Part shown: one piece after another, positions 10,662 through 23,600 of the stretch
How the letters are laid out: each line of letters starts with the position of its first letter
How positions within the stretch are numbered: position 1 is the stretch's first letter
Source: Alisma plantago-aquatica
Taxonomy: Eukaryota; Streptophyta; Magnoliopsida; Alismatales; Alismataceae
Direction: 5' to 3'
Length of the DNA: 64,000 nucleotides
NCBI GenBank assembly: GCA_963693085.1
Contig: OY856412.1
Span: forward strand, 1,411,904,894 to 1,411,968,893
The notes under the pieces: model-generated
The model's database searches: none
Told to the model about the DNA's origin: nothing
Seen by the model: the letters and a program-made list of their open reading frames with translations, nothing else
Translations under genes and position numbers: made by a program

Positions 10662-11566
10662 TGAAAGATACGAGAGAAGCTGTGTATGTACTCGGCATGG
10701 AGATTCATCGAGACCGAGCTAAGGGCATACTTGGTATATCCCAAAAAGCTTACATATCTCAAGTTTTAGAGAAGTATGGGATGAAAAATTGTTCACCTGG
10801 ACCTACACCTATAGTGAAAGGAGATAAATTTAACTCCAAGCAGTGTCCTAGTAATGATATTGAAGGGAATTAAATGAGAAAAATACCATACACATCTGCA
10901 GTTGGGAGCCTGCAATATCTTCAGATTTGCACCCGACCAGACTTTGCTTTTTCTACTGGAATGCTTGGTCGTTACCAAAGTAACCCTGGCATGGACGATT
11001 GGAGAGATGTGAAGAAGGTGATGCGCTACCTGCAAGGAACAAAGGATTACATGCTTACATATAGAAGGACAAACCACCTTGAGGTTATAGGGTTTTCAAA
11101 TGTATATTTTGCTGGCTGTCTAGATAGTAGGAAGTCTACAACGGTCTATATCTTCCTACTAGCCGATGGTGCAGTTTCATGGAGGAGTGTCAAACAAAGG
11201 ACTACAACTTCATCCACCATGGAAGTTGAACTTATAGCTTGCCATGAAACATCATCACATGCAATTTGGCTTAAGAATATGATACAAGATCTTAAAGTTT
11301 TTTATTCAATTCATAAGCCACTACAAATATATTTTGATAATGAAGTTGCAGTCACTTTTGCTAATAATTATAAAATCACAACGACATGCAAACATCTAGA
11401 TAGAAAGCTCTATGTTGTTAATGAGCGAGTTGACAACAAGATGATACATATTGATCACATTGGTACACAATACATGATATCAGATCCTCTTACTAAAGGT
11501 CTAGCTCCTGGATTGTTTACATCTCATGTAAAGAATATGGGCCTGAGAAAGTCATTTGATGTGTAA
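10662..11566 (+). pseudogene. Ty1/copia pol remnant, RT end and RNase H
   Basis: This continues the copia frame broken at 2572. It opens with the block before YVLGMEI, followed by GILGISQKAYI and the TP-substrate region, then a TAA/ATG junction at about 10871-10876 where an E codon is expected before MRKIPY. The second open frame (10874-11566) covers AVGSLQYLQICTRPDFAFS, the RNase H block with TTTSSTMEVELIACHE (Asp-Glu region), KHLDRKLYVV, and a normal C-terminus at SDPLTKGL. The stop codon shows the copy is dead. The intact RNase H half suggests it is younger than the minus-strand copia at 13-53 kb. Confidence 0.9.
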
Positions 11567-12420
11567 TGGTTAATCAGATTTAACAATGTAATATTTATTG
11601 TGTGATCACATATTTAACTCGCAATTTCTGTTTTAATACTAGTTATGACTGAATGTCTATTTTGACATAAAGTTGGACCAGAGAATAAGTTTGAGGTTAA
11701 TTTATTCATAAATTTTATCTCACTACATTTAAGATATTATAGTGCATAGAAGGAAGATCCCATTTATTGGGTATTAACCACTATGACTCATATTATTCGC
11801 TTATATGAATGTGTTTATGCTAAAGCATCAATGGAAAATAAATAAATATTATTGCCATGGCATTTTGGGCCAAGTGGGAAAATGTTAAATCTTATTTAGT
11901 GTGGCCCAAAATTAATAAATTAATATTATCAGTGAACTTTTCCAAAAAGATGCGTCTGTTACGATTATGAAAAGATATCGTAACCATCGTGTCTCTTCAT
12001 GATGGCTGAGGAGATAACACACAATATCATAAATAAGGACTGGTCCTCTCTCTGTGGTTTCTTTATGGCAATCGGAATCCCATCTTACAGAGAACCCATA
12101 AGGAGAGAGAAACCTTGCCCCTAAAGAAGACTACAGTTACTCCGTTCGCTTCTCGCTTCTTCTCTTTCTCTACAGACTGTTCAACACTGCCTTCAAGAGA
12201 GGAACAAGAACACTCAGATGGAAACTCTGTCAAATCCAGGTATGATTTCTCTATCACACGGTACCAAATGGACAAAAATGAAGCAGATGAGTTGCAGACA
12301 CATCCAATCAAATAGCTATTGTTGCAGTTCCATCTTATGACTTTGCATTTCCTATTTTGCAAGTACGTAACGTGTTGCATCTGCAAGGAACCAAACTAGC
12401 CCTAAGTTTAGGTGCACATC
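11567..12420 (+). repeat. 3' untranslated region, polypurine tract and probable 3' LTR of the plus-strand copia
   Basis: A purine tract AAGTGGGAAAA at 11872-11882 is followed by TGTTAAATC, the usual arrangement of a copia polypurine tract and LTR start, placing the LTR start at 11883. CATAAATAAGG near 12032 could be a TATA region. The right end of the LTR cannot be fixed because no 5' copy is in the window. No gene is seen here. Confidence 0.6.
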
Positions 12421-13052
12421 TCACGCGATCAATATAAATGCAGGGAGGGACATGTTGAAGGAGAAGATGATTTCTCAATTCTCACAATGGATTTTTGTGA
12501 TGGCTTGGAGCCCATTGGATCTTCTGGTTCTCAATTGTGTTTGGTATCCTTTTGACAAAAACTTCATTTTGATCAACATTCAAGAAATTGTAGGGTAGAA
12601 GTTCGTAACCCAATCCAAACTAGATGGTTCAAAGGCCCATCTTTATTTATTCTTAAGACATTTATGTTTAATGAAGAAGGTAGAATAGAAGGCATCTTAT
12701 ACTTCTTTTATAGGTTAGCTGCTATATGGTTTAATCTGGATGGCTTGCTCTATGGAAGGAGAGACGAAATATGTATCTTGTTCACCTAAAAGGTTCATGT
12801 AAAGCGTTTTTATAGGAGGTAGATGAATGCAATCATGTTGATGCATTAAAATTCTTAGAAGGGGTAAATGTGTAGAACCGTATTAGATTTTTATTTGGAT
12901 CTAAAAAATAAACTATGCCTCATCCCTCTGTATCCTTCCAATTTGGTGGGCTAGGGCCCAATCAAAGCCCACTAAACGTGTCAGTAAAAGATCCATCTAA
13001 GAATACACAAGATCTACAATCAGATAAACATACTACTTAAATGCACACAACA
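12421..13052 (-). repeat. Noncoding; probable 3' LTR of the minus-strand host copia
   Basis: On the minus strand TGTTGTGTGC begins at 13052, about 80 bases after the end of the pol frame, preceded by an A-rich tract. This fits an LTR start. The left end is not defined and 12421-12700 could be something else. No open frame with a recognisable domain is present. Confidence 0.45.
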
Positions 13053-13507
13053 ATATCTAGTTTGACTTGAAAAATTATAGCTCACTAAAGAAGAACAATG
13101 ATGTATCTTCTCTCCAACTCCTAAAGGCATCACTATGTACTAACTAAGTCTAAGCATTGCCTGAATTTGAAAACTGGAAACATCTTCATCATAATGTCAA
13201 TGTGATTTGTTTACTAGAAACCTTTTTTGCTACAATGTTTCTATACACTATCACTTCTTTGATGAAGTGATGGTGACATCGATGTGCTTTGTGCTCTTAT
13301 GAAATATCTGATCTCTTTTGTGAGATAAGTTGTAGTCTGATGTTGTCTTTTAAGAATATATAATTTTGCAGACAATGTTTTAAGTAATGTAGTTTTTTCT
13401 GGCTTCTAATAATGTCATGTATTTGGCTCAGTGACGGATAAAGCAACAATGGATTATGGTGTAGCTTTCCAACTTATAACACAACTATTGACATTGAACT
13501 AACATCC
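13053..13507 (-). pseudogene. Host copia, C-terminal RNase H part (fragment 5 of 5)
   Basis: Reading leftward from 13507 the minus strand gives VISWKA, an SIVALSVTE block (the RNase H VALST-E motif), a degraded region around the KHIDV motif (about 13270), and a final KFRQCLDLVS-like tail (about 13150). Several stops and frameshifts interrupt it. It joins in frame to 18832 once solo LTR A and one CATCC are removed. With the pieces at 18828-19185, 50519-51791 and 51975-53790 it forms one old Ty1/copia element. Confidence 0.85.
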
Positions 13508-16500
13508 TGTGATGACCGTCTCGGGAAAACAGGATTAACTAATGCGGAAGCGAAATATTAGCAGTAGAATTACTAAAAATCACTAAAAATTAAAAGCTTT
13601 TGCAAATAGATCCACAAACTATAAAACTCTTTCATAAAGAACTAAAGTAAGTTATTTACATTCTAATACATCAGTACATCTCTGTATCATCTCATGTTGA
13701 GAGTCATAACATTGACTGCCCTGTTAAACTGTACATAAGCAGGGTACAAAAATCTCGAGGCATCAAGCTAAAAAATCTCAAATCTATACCAAACCATCTA
13801 CTGACTCCTATGACCTGAGATTATAGAGACGACACATATGACTCTCTATATACAAGACCTAACAAACAATGTCTCCACCTAAAGATCACTGCTGTCCTTG
13901 TTGTTGCTGCTGCTATTGTGGCTGCTCACTCACTGAGGGGTTTCTTCTTCCTCGGTGTCTACCTAAAAAGTTGAATCCCACGGGGGTGAGACAATTGGAA
14001 ATTGTCCCAACGAGAGATATAACTCTTCGCCAGAAGCATTGTTATTGCAGATAATAGAATAATGCTGAGCAGTAGAATTATAAATATTTAACAATAGATA
14101 AATCATTGGATAAGATATGCAGAGCAATATTCTCTATGCAATCATTTCAATTATAACTTGATTAAGCAGCAAGTCATTCATTTCATAAGGAATATGAAGA
14201 ACATGTATACTAATTATCCAACTAGGACATATTAAACAATGTATGATCTATCATTGATTCTCGTAGTTCAACCTAAGAAAATGTGCTACACGACTGATCA
14301 CATTTTACAAACATACTTATGCCCTGAGGAGATGAGGTATACCACTCATACTCCAACCGACCATTACAAAATCAAAATCGTTACCATACATAGGTCATCA
14401 GAAGATCTGGATTCCTATGACCTCATATTCCTCAGTCAGTGTGAGGAACAACATGCAGGACATCTCGTGTCTCTGCCATAATAGCTTTCTAGGATAAACT
14501 GGCAACTTCGCTATTAGAGTTACAATGGCATGTTGTACTCTCTTCGCAATCGAGGGATTTCATGTTTATCTCACATCGATTCGACATTAACATCATCATC
14601 GGGAGATTAATGATACATCTTCCCGACATATACATATAATGAAGGATTGAGAGATTTAATGTTTATCTCACATCAATTCCTCCATTAGGACGTAAGGATA
14701 TTCACGCCCATTACCCCCACATACTCACAAGTATGCTCTCCAGGAGTTCCCTTAGGAAAACCTATTTCACCATCACCTAACTACTAACGATGATGGATCT
14801 ATGGTCAGGGTTCTACATGATATCATTTCACTTGATTATTTAAGTACATTACAACATTCTTTTAGCATCAGGCATGTTTTCAAACACAAACCTTTATAAC
14901 AATTACCATAAAAAATGAGTACTATTTCTATCAAGTTCATTTCACAACTTTAATAGCATTGGGATCTCAATCCTTTATCATCTCATCATCATGATTCAAG
15001 AATATGGGTGTTCAAACCCTCAAATCATCAATATACTTGTTACCACTCTAACAGGTAACATAATGCTATCAAGTCATTTGACAGTGTAAACATAATAATT
15101 GCAATGCATGTATTTCACATGGCTCTTAAAGCCTATCAATCTGTTTTGTTACCTTTAACTAGGAAACATAGCATATCATTGCCTACAAGGCTTATAAAGC
15201 ACTTTCAATAAACACAACATCATAGCTCATACATGGCTATGTTCAATATCTCAAAAAGCCTGCATGATTAGAATAGATGATAACAGATACATCGATTTCA
15301 TATCAGCATAATGCAAAATAATGATAACATCACTACTTAAGGTTTCCCCACTATGCCCTTATTAGGGTTAGGGTTTTGCTTTTCAATTCAATTAGGGTTA
15401 ATCAACCCCTTTAGCTCAATTAGGATTAATGACTTATCATTTTATTATCAACCTTAGAGCTTCATGCTATAAGGTATAACCCAGAATTAGGGTTTCACAC
15501 TTCCATTTACCCTATTGGGAATTAGGGTTAACTATTCACCCTGCATCACCCTTGATTAGGGTTTAAGTTCAAGAACCTACAATTAGGGTTTGCTATTCAT
15601 ATCACATCACCCTAGATTAGGGTTTACTATTCATCCCAAGTAGGAATGATCATCAAGGTACACCGAATTAAGGTTTATCATGTCATCATTATGAATTAAG
15701 TTCATACCATCATCATGCATTAGGATTTCACCTATTAATGCCCTCAATTAGGGTTATGATTCATTATCCTTCATGATTAGGATTTCATGATCTCACTATG
15801 AAGGATCATACCCTAATTGGATATTCATTCATATTGGAAGCCTATTACTTGATTATTAATCATGTAGGAAATCTTCTCTTTCCTCTTCTAAAGATGATGT
15901 TTGCTTCAGTCTTGATTAGGTTAAATCAAATCAAACTTGAAGAAGGGTTGACATCATGGTTTTTGTCATTATCACCATGATTATTAAAGCTTTAACTATT
16001 CAAAGGGTACTAATCACCCTATCTCATTAAGATGTAATTACTATAATCATATTTGATTACATCATGTATTAATCAACTAGTCACTTTGTCCTTTAACCAC
16101 TTTAAGTACTCATGCGGTTTTGGTTGATTATCCACCAAACGGTCTTGGCCATATAGACCCCAAACGGTCTTGCACAAAAAACCTCCAAATGGTCTAAGAC
16201 CGTTTAGACCTCCAAACGGTCTTGCACAAACCACTGAGACCGTTTGCTAAAACTGGGGTTGAAACCGTTTAGTAAAGTAGGTGGTGAAGACCGTTTGCCC
16301 AAAGTTGACTTTTGAAACCGCATGAACTCAATCGGTTTTGAAACCGCATGAACTCAACCGGTTTTGAAACCGCATGAACCCAACCAGTTTTGAAACCGCA
16401 TGAACCCAACTGGTTTTGAAACCGCATGAACTCAACTGATTTGGGATCGTTTGGTCCCAAACGGTCTTGAGATCGTTTGGTCCCAAACGGTCTTGAGATT

Positions 16501-18827
16501 GTTTGGACTCAAACGGTCTTGAGACCATTTGGTCCAAACCTCCTCAAAACTGCATGGACCAAGTATGGTCTCAACTAGTCAAAATCGATTTAGGGTTTCC
16601 ATAGTTGATTCCTTCAACCATGAGTCTATGGAACTACTCATCAATTGGACCTATCATCACATATCAATTGAGTTAATTAGGTAAACATTCAACTGATTTG
16701 ACCCTCAATTGACCCTGAATTGATCATTAATTAGGGTTTGAATCAAATGGATTAGGGTTTGGAAACGTTGATCCTTCAACATTAATTAATGTGAGATCAG
16801 TTACTTTGAAACCATTGAACCATCATCCAAATTGGACATGACCTGACCCCAAACAGTCTTGAGGTCGTTTGGATGACCTCCAAACAGTCTTGAGACCGTT
16901 TTCCCATGTCAACATCAAAATCCAAGTCAACCAATTGGGGTTTGGTTCGTTGGATTGATCACCAAATCAGCATTTGATTATACTTCAACTTAATATCTTT
17001 GGACCTTCAGTTGCTCAACCATACCTAACCCTAGACCTCCAAACGGTGTTGGGTTATCACCAAACGGTCTTGAGACTGTTTGGGTGATCCCCTAATGGTT
17101 GTGAAACTGTTTGGGTCAATCAACCCAAGTTTCAAACTTAATCACTTATGAAATCAACACTTAACCCGACTAGGGTTTAGGTGATTGATTGACCTTCAAT
17201 CAGTGAACCAATTGGAGTTCATCAATTATAATTGATGGATCATTAACCTACATTATTTTCAACAGGTCCAAATGGTCAACGCTTGGTCAATGCCACCAAA
17301 TGGTTTGAAATCGTTTCCCTCCATGCGGTTTGATGAAACCGTTTCATTTCAAACGGTTTGAAACCGTTTGCTCCCAAACGATTTGGGAAACTGTTTCAGC
17401 AACAAACATAAGACCGTTTGATAAAGTAACTTTTTGGATAAGCATCTATGATGATGTCATCTTCGTCTTCCTCTGTTAAACCAAGAACAGTCGCTGTTCT
17501 TCATGTAAGTTTTTAGCAAGAACTCAAAAGAGTATCAAAAGAAGAAAAATAACCAACGATTATTAAAGGAATGGATGCATTAGCAATGCTTAAGGGTTAG
17601 AGTTATAAAACCAGCCTCTAGAACTGATCCCAAGCTCCAAGCTCCATGTCTCTAATGGTGGATGGAGTTCCAGCAGTTTTCCGAGGTCCGTCCTTCAACT
17701 TTTAGATGAACAAGATGGCTAGAATTGGAAATCGGGTGAAGAAAACCAATAATTAACCATTGCTTTAGGGTTTCCACCATGAATCCGAGGTAGAAGATGA
17801 TCAAATCTTACCAATCTGGTTATGGTCGTCCTTCCTATGCTCCTGATCTTTTTCCTTGGTTGGCCAAAGCAAGTGATGAGAAAAGAAACTAAGGAAACGA
17901 TCCTTGAGTATGTTGGAAAAAGATATACATAAAGGATATGCATATGGGTTTTCAAGGAAAGAGAAAAAGGGTTGTTTTTCTTTTAATTCCAACTAATTTC
18001 CACCAAATCCTCCTCCATTCCTTGGCCACGAAGCCATCTCCATAACCTTGCAAAATTCCTCCATTATCCAAGGATAAATGGAAAAGGAATTAAGCATCTT
18101 AAAGAGTTTTATATTAATATCCATCCTTTTAGTGTATTTTGTTTTATATTATATTAATGTGAGTGGCTTCCACTCAACCAAGATATTATTGTGCCCAAGC
18201 ATGGAACAATCTCGTCCAAACTATTGCAAACACATCCTTCATCTTTTGGTTGAAGGGCTCCTCAAATAATTTATTTATTTTTGCATTAATTAAATTAAAG
18301 CTCCATATATGCTTAAATCTTGATTATTTTAAATGTCAAGATTCTCTCTCCTCCATGATAACCCAAATGAGGCGCCCCTCTCATTTTCTTTGCTATACTT
18401 GATGCCAAGAAACATGAGAGACCCTCTATAGGTGATATATTGCATATGGAACCCTAGATTTTGGGGTAAATTACACATTACACCAAAACTAGGTTTTAAT
18501 GCATAAGGATTGATCTACAAGCTTTATCTTGGCGCCCAAGCTTGTGGAAACCATACCACTACATCATATTCATTATTATGATGTCTCAACATCAGAGGAC
18601 CACTTTGTCATGTGCAATTTGCAAGTTAACTCCTCAACTTGGGTAATTTGCACTTTAGTCCAATATTAACAAAACAATGTTTCAACATTATTCAAAAAGG
18701 ACTGAAATTGAAATCTAAGCTCCTCAAAAGCCTTAATTACTTTTCAAAAGATAATAGCAAGAGTTTAATCAACTTTATTAAGAAAAAAACTTAGGGTTAG
18801 TACATAACCCAGGTCAGGGATGTTACA
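13508..18827 (-). mobile_element. Solo LTR A of a giant-LTR Tekay-like gypsy family (5320 bp)
   Basis: The stretch begins TGTGATGACC and ends GGGATGTTACA. On the minus strand it is therefore TGTAACATCC...CA, with the same ends as the LTRs of elements C and D. It is flanked by CATCC on both sides (13503-13507 and 18828-18832), a 5-bp target duplication. No internal gag-pol or primer site is next to it, so it is a solo LTR left by recombination between two LTRs. It shares with C the leader block near 13978-14026, the GATGGATCTATG block near 14790, telo-box-like motifs (15350-15760) and the palindrome field (16130-17420). Confidence 0.93.
16130..17420. repeat. Field of CCAAACGGTC / GACCGTTTGG palindromes in LTR A
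   Basis: Dozens of copies and half-copies of CAAACGGTC and its complement occur, many paired as hairpins with a TTGA loop (for example 16457-16480). Within it, 16316-16440 is a tandem of about four 26-28-bp units containing TTTTGAAACCGCATGAAC. The same field lies in all LTRs of elements C and D. Confidence 0.9.
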
Positions 18828-19185
18828 CATCCTGTAAGAGAAAGTTTTTTTCCATGGTTAGCTGCATAGTCAGAATTAACACTGATCCTTTGTGTCTCTT
18901 GGTTCTTGCCAAATCTAAGACATATAGAAGATATATTCTTTAGGTACCTAAGAATGTTTACCATGCTTACTTTTTGAGTAATATTTTCATGTGTAATTTG
19001 TAACATACATGATGCTACTAACTGCACCAAAACAAGAAACATGAGGCATATATTTTCATCCCCTTCAGATTGTTGCAACTTGGCGGGTGAGAACCTCTTG
19101 AACATGACACCTAAAGGAATCAATGTAGGGAATGAAGAAGATATATATGCATAATTTCTTCACATACTTCTCCTGGTTGAGAAAT
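18828..19185 (-). pseudogene. Host copia, RT end and start of RNase H (fragment 4 of 5)
   Basis: The minus strand from 19185 leftward carries the copia region after the RT core: PLGVMFKRFSPAKLQQSEGDE (the TPL/P-SE block), an ILRYLK block, CLRFGKN, and NSDYAANHGKKLSLTGC, which is the DSDYAGD-R-STTGY RNase H block. It continues in frame across solo LTR A into 13507. At its other end it continues in frame into 50524 once LTR B and one GAAAT are removed. No stop lies in the 18.8-19.1 kb part itself. Confidence 0.9.
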
Positions 19186-20696
19186 TGTGACACCTCTTCA
19201 CGCTAAATGAGATTACCCAAAACACAAAACACGATCAACTACTAATTAATCACATAGTCAAAAATGTGAAATAATTAAATCCAATTCCAATAATGTAAAT
19301 AAACTCTAGAACATTTACAAAAGGTCCATCATTCCATTCTCATATACTGTAACAAGTATTTACATATGGGTCCAAAGACCTCAGTCACATCCTGCATATA
19401 AAAGACATTTCACATGTACATACCATATATTTACAAACATTGGAATGCTACCAAAATCTCGTGTCGATACAAGTATATCATCTAGAAAACACATCCCATA
19501 CCTGGACCTGAGAGTACATGGACGACACTAGGACTCTACTACTAACATATACAACTAACCAACCTTCTGAATCTATTGATCACCATGTTGGTTCTCTTCC
19601 ACAGCGCGACCTCAACCTCATTTCCCCCGACCACCTATAAAAATGTGGTAACCCACGGGTGAGACCTAGTCCCAGCGAGAGATATAACTCTCTCCAACAT
19701 TTATTGATTATAACATATTAATTAACAGTAAACACATTGAGCAGTTAGGGTATTGAATAAGCAATATAAACAGATTGAACAGTTTAAGCATACTAAGCAG
19801 TTAAGCAAATAAGTTGTAACATCAAGTAGAAGTACACAATTTTCATAAGTTTGTATCAAGTAAGAACTATGTAGTGTAAAGACAAGGCAAGGGCTAATCA
19901 ACCAATTTGGTATGTATTAAACCAAGCAATTATACTACACTGCTGGTATTATATCTTTTATTATTATGTCGTAGGGAGTTTGAGTCGTACCACTCAAAGT
20001 CCAACTGACCACTGCAAAGTGCTATTTAGTTCCGTATAAGATCTAGGAGTGTCGGTATCCTAAGATCTCTTCCCCTCGGTTAGTATGAGTAAACTGCAGT
20101 GACATACCAGTCAAACTGCCAATAGTGACATATAGTCAACTAATAACAACTAGTCCGTACTTGGTACAAGTTACGACACTAGAAAACAAGGTATACAATA
20201 CCCTCTAATATGAGGTACTCTCCTCAATCACATCAAATGTCATAGGCATGACCATAGACATCCTCCATAACCTGCAATTGTGGATGACAAGGATAAATCC
20301 TCAACTTGCCACCCCCGCATACTCAACAGTATGCGCTCCGAGTTTCCCTTGGGAATACTTGTTTCACAATCCAGTAAGTTCTGACACTGAAGATGGATCT
20401 ATGACACATGGCTCTACATGATTAAGGTTACACTTGATTAATTACTGCCAATTGAATGCATTAAGGCTTTATTATACAAGTGGACATTCAAACCCTAATT
20501 CTTTTCTAACAAGAGTATATGTATAACAACTTCGAAAGATATAAAAAATTTGAGATATAAATCTTAATCACATTACCACATGCTATCATTCATTGCAAAT
20601 TAATGGACCACACTTATCAACATACTATTATAAGATACCAATATCTTATCACAAGTTCCAGGATTTAAACCCTTAATAGAACATGAAGAGGATTTC
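19186..20696 (-). mobile_element. Solo LTR B, first piece (U5 side)
   Basis: The piece begins TGTGACACC, preceded by GAAAT (19181-19185). On the minus strand it is the CA end of an LTR. It contains the leader block shared by all LTRs here (19659-19694) and the GATGGATCTATG block (about 20388). It is cut at 20696 by element C. The LTR continues at 35309-35943 and 48968-50518. It lacks the CAAACGG palindrome field and belongs to a different LTR family from A, C and D. Confidence 0.88.
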
Positions 20697-23600
20697 TGTG
20701 GTGACCGAATCGCCAAAACGAGATCAACGAATGTGGAAGTGTTTAACTAGCAGCAGAATTATTAAAAATCACTAAAAATCAAAACTTTTTGGAAAGAGAT
20801 CTTAAAACAGTAAAACCTTTTTCATAAAGAAGCAAGATAAGTTGTGTACAACATGATTCATCATTACATCTCTGTAAAATCACATCTTGAGTGATTACCA
20901 CATCAATTGCTCTGTTATCTGTACAAAGCAAGATACAAAAATATTGAGGCATTAAGCCAAAATCTCAGATCTACTTTAAAAATCTACTGACTCCTAGGAC
21001 CTGAGAGTACAGAGATGACACATAGGACATACTATCTAAAAGACTTGACAGACACTGTCTCCACCTGAGTATCACTACCGTCCCTAATGTTGCTACTGTT
21101 ACTGCTGTTGTTACTCACCCTCAGATGGGTTCCTTTGTCCTCGGCGTCTACCTAAAAAGTCAAATCCCACGGGGGTGAGACAATTTGAATAATTGTCCCA
21201 GTGATAGTTATAACTCTCTGCCAGAAGCTTTGTTATTGCAATAAAGGAATAACAATAAGCAGTAGAACTTTAAACATTCAACAGCAGGTTTAATATTAAG
21301 TAAAGCAACATTCTCTTAGGCAATCATTTCAATTATAACTTAATTGAATATCAAGGCATATCTCAATAAGGAATATGAAGAACATGTACACTAGTTATTC
21401 AACTAGAACATTATAAATTGTATCATCAATCATTGTTTCTCATAGTTCAACCTAAGTACTTATGCTACACGACTGATTATGTATTTCAAACATTATTATG
21501 CCCTGAGGAGATGAGTTACACCTGTCATACTCCAACCGACCATTACGAAATCACAATCGGTACCATACATAGGTCATCAGAAGAGCTGGATTCCTATGAC
21601 CTCATCTTCCTCAGTCAGTATGAGGATCAACATGCAGGACATCTTGTATCTCTGCTATAATAGCTTTCTAGGGTATTCTGGCAACTTTGCTATTAGAGTT
21701 ACAGTGGCATTCTATACTCTCTTCGCCATCGAGGGATTTCATGTTTATCTCACACCGACGCGACATTAACAACATCATCAGGAGATTAGTGATACATCAT
21801 CCCAGCATAAACATATAATGAAGGAATGAGAGATTAAGGTACATCTCACATCAATTCCTACATTAGGACGTAAGGATATTCACGTCCATAACCCCAACAT
21901 ACTCAAAAGTATGTTCTCCAGGAGTTCCCTTAGGAAAACCTGTTTCACCATCATTAAACTACTGACAATGATGGATCTATGATCAGGGCTCTACATGATA
22001 TCATTATACTTGATTATTTAAGTACATTATAGCATTCTTTTAACATCAGGTATGTTTTCAAATACAAACCATTAAAAAATTTGCTGTAAAGAAGGAGTAC
22101 TAACTATATCAAGTTCATTTCACATCCAGTTATCATTGGGATGTCAATTCCTAACCATCTCATCATTATGATTCAGGAACATGGGTATTCAAACCCTCAG
22201 ATCATCATAACACTTGTTATCAAGTGATATATAGTCATCAAGTCATTTAACAGCATGACCTTGATTGTAATAATGTAGATATTACTCATGGCTCATACAA
22301 CCTATCAATCTTATGGTTACCTCTTGAATAGGGTAACATAGCATATCCTTATTCATAAAGCTTATAAAATGCTTTCAATGAATAAGACGTCATAACCCTT
22401 ACCTGGCTATGATCACTTCTTTTATAAAAACCTGCATGGTTAATATATTTGATAATAGACAATTTATCTCTATATCAGCATATTACAAAATAGGGACAAC
22501 CTTTCGACTCAAAGGTTATACCATTATACCCTTAATAGGGTTAGGTTTCCCTTATTCAATTCAATTAGGGTTATTCAACCCCTTTATCTTAATTAGGAAT
22601 AGTAATTCCTTAATTCATACTCTAATCATAGAGTTTCATGCTTAAAAGCATAACCCAGAATTAGGGTTTACTGTTCATTTCATCACATCACCCCAAATTA
22701 GGGTTTACTATTCACATTACATGATATTACCCTAGAATTAGGGTTACTATTCACATTACAGTGAATTGAGGTCATACCATCATCATATATGAAGATTACT
22801 TTCATTAACGTCTTCAATTAAGTTAAGATTCATTAATCACCATAATTAGGGTTTCCATGATCTCACTATGAAGGATCATACCCTAATTATGTGTATTCAT
22901 ACATGTTGGAAGTATGTTACTTGATTCTCATACATATAGGGAGTCTTCTCTCTCCTCTTACTATTAGATGATGCTTACATCACTCTAGATTAGGTTAAGT
23001 CAAATGAACCTTGATAATATAAGTCATGTCATTACCATTATGGTCATTAGGGTTTGCTTGATCAAGGGGTACTAGTCACACTAACCCACTAAGGGTACTT
23101 TTGTAATGTTCACCATTGACCATAACATGCATCAATCAACTAATTACTTGTTCCCTTAATTACTTTAGGTATCTTTAGGGTTTAAGTTAATCAACTACTG
23201 AACCATCTTGGCCACTAAGGCATCAAACGTTCTCAACCTTAATAGACCCCAAACAGTTTTGCACATTCAACCTCCAAATGGTTTTGAAACCGCATGGAGT
23301 TGTTGACCGTTTGGTCCCTTTGACTTTCAAGACCGCATGGCCAAGTACACACTCAAGACCGTTTGCCCTAGGTGAGGTGAAGACTGTTTGGTCTTGTTGA
23401 CCATTTGGCCAACTTTGACTTTTGAAACCGCATGGACAAATCGATCTTGAAACCGCATGGACAAATCGATCTTGAAACCGCATGGCCACCAAACGGTTTG
23501 GGATTGTTTGGACCCAAATGGTCTTGAGACCGTTTGGTCCAAACACCCTCAAACCCGCATGGACCAAAAAGTGCCTCAACCTATCCAATTGAGTTAGGGT

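Noticed and set aside
12063..12386. 107-codon minus-strand frame
   Set aside because: It lies in the probable 3' LTR of the plus-strand copia and shows no recognisable domain.
13869..14054. 61-codon frame starting MSPPKDHCC, and relatives at 14.2, 21.4 kb
   Set aside because: They are parts of LTR leader sequence, truncated differently in each LTR copy and not conserved as proteins.
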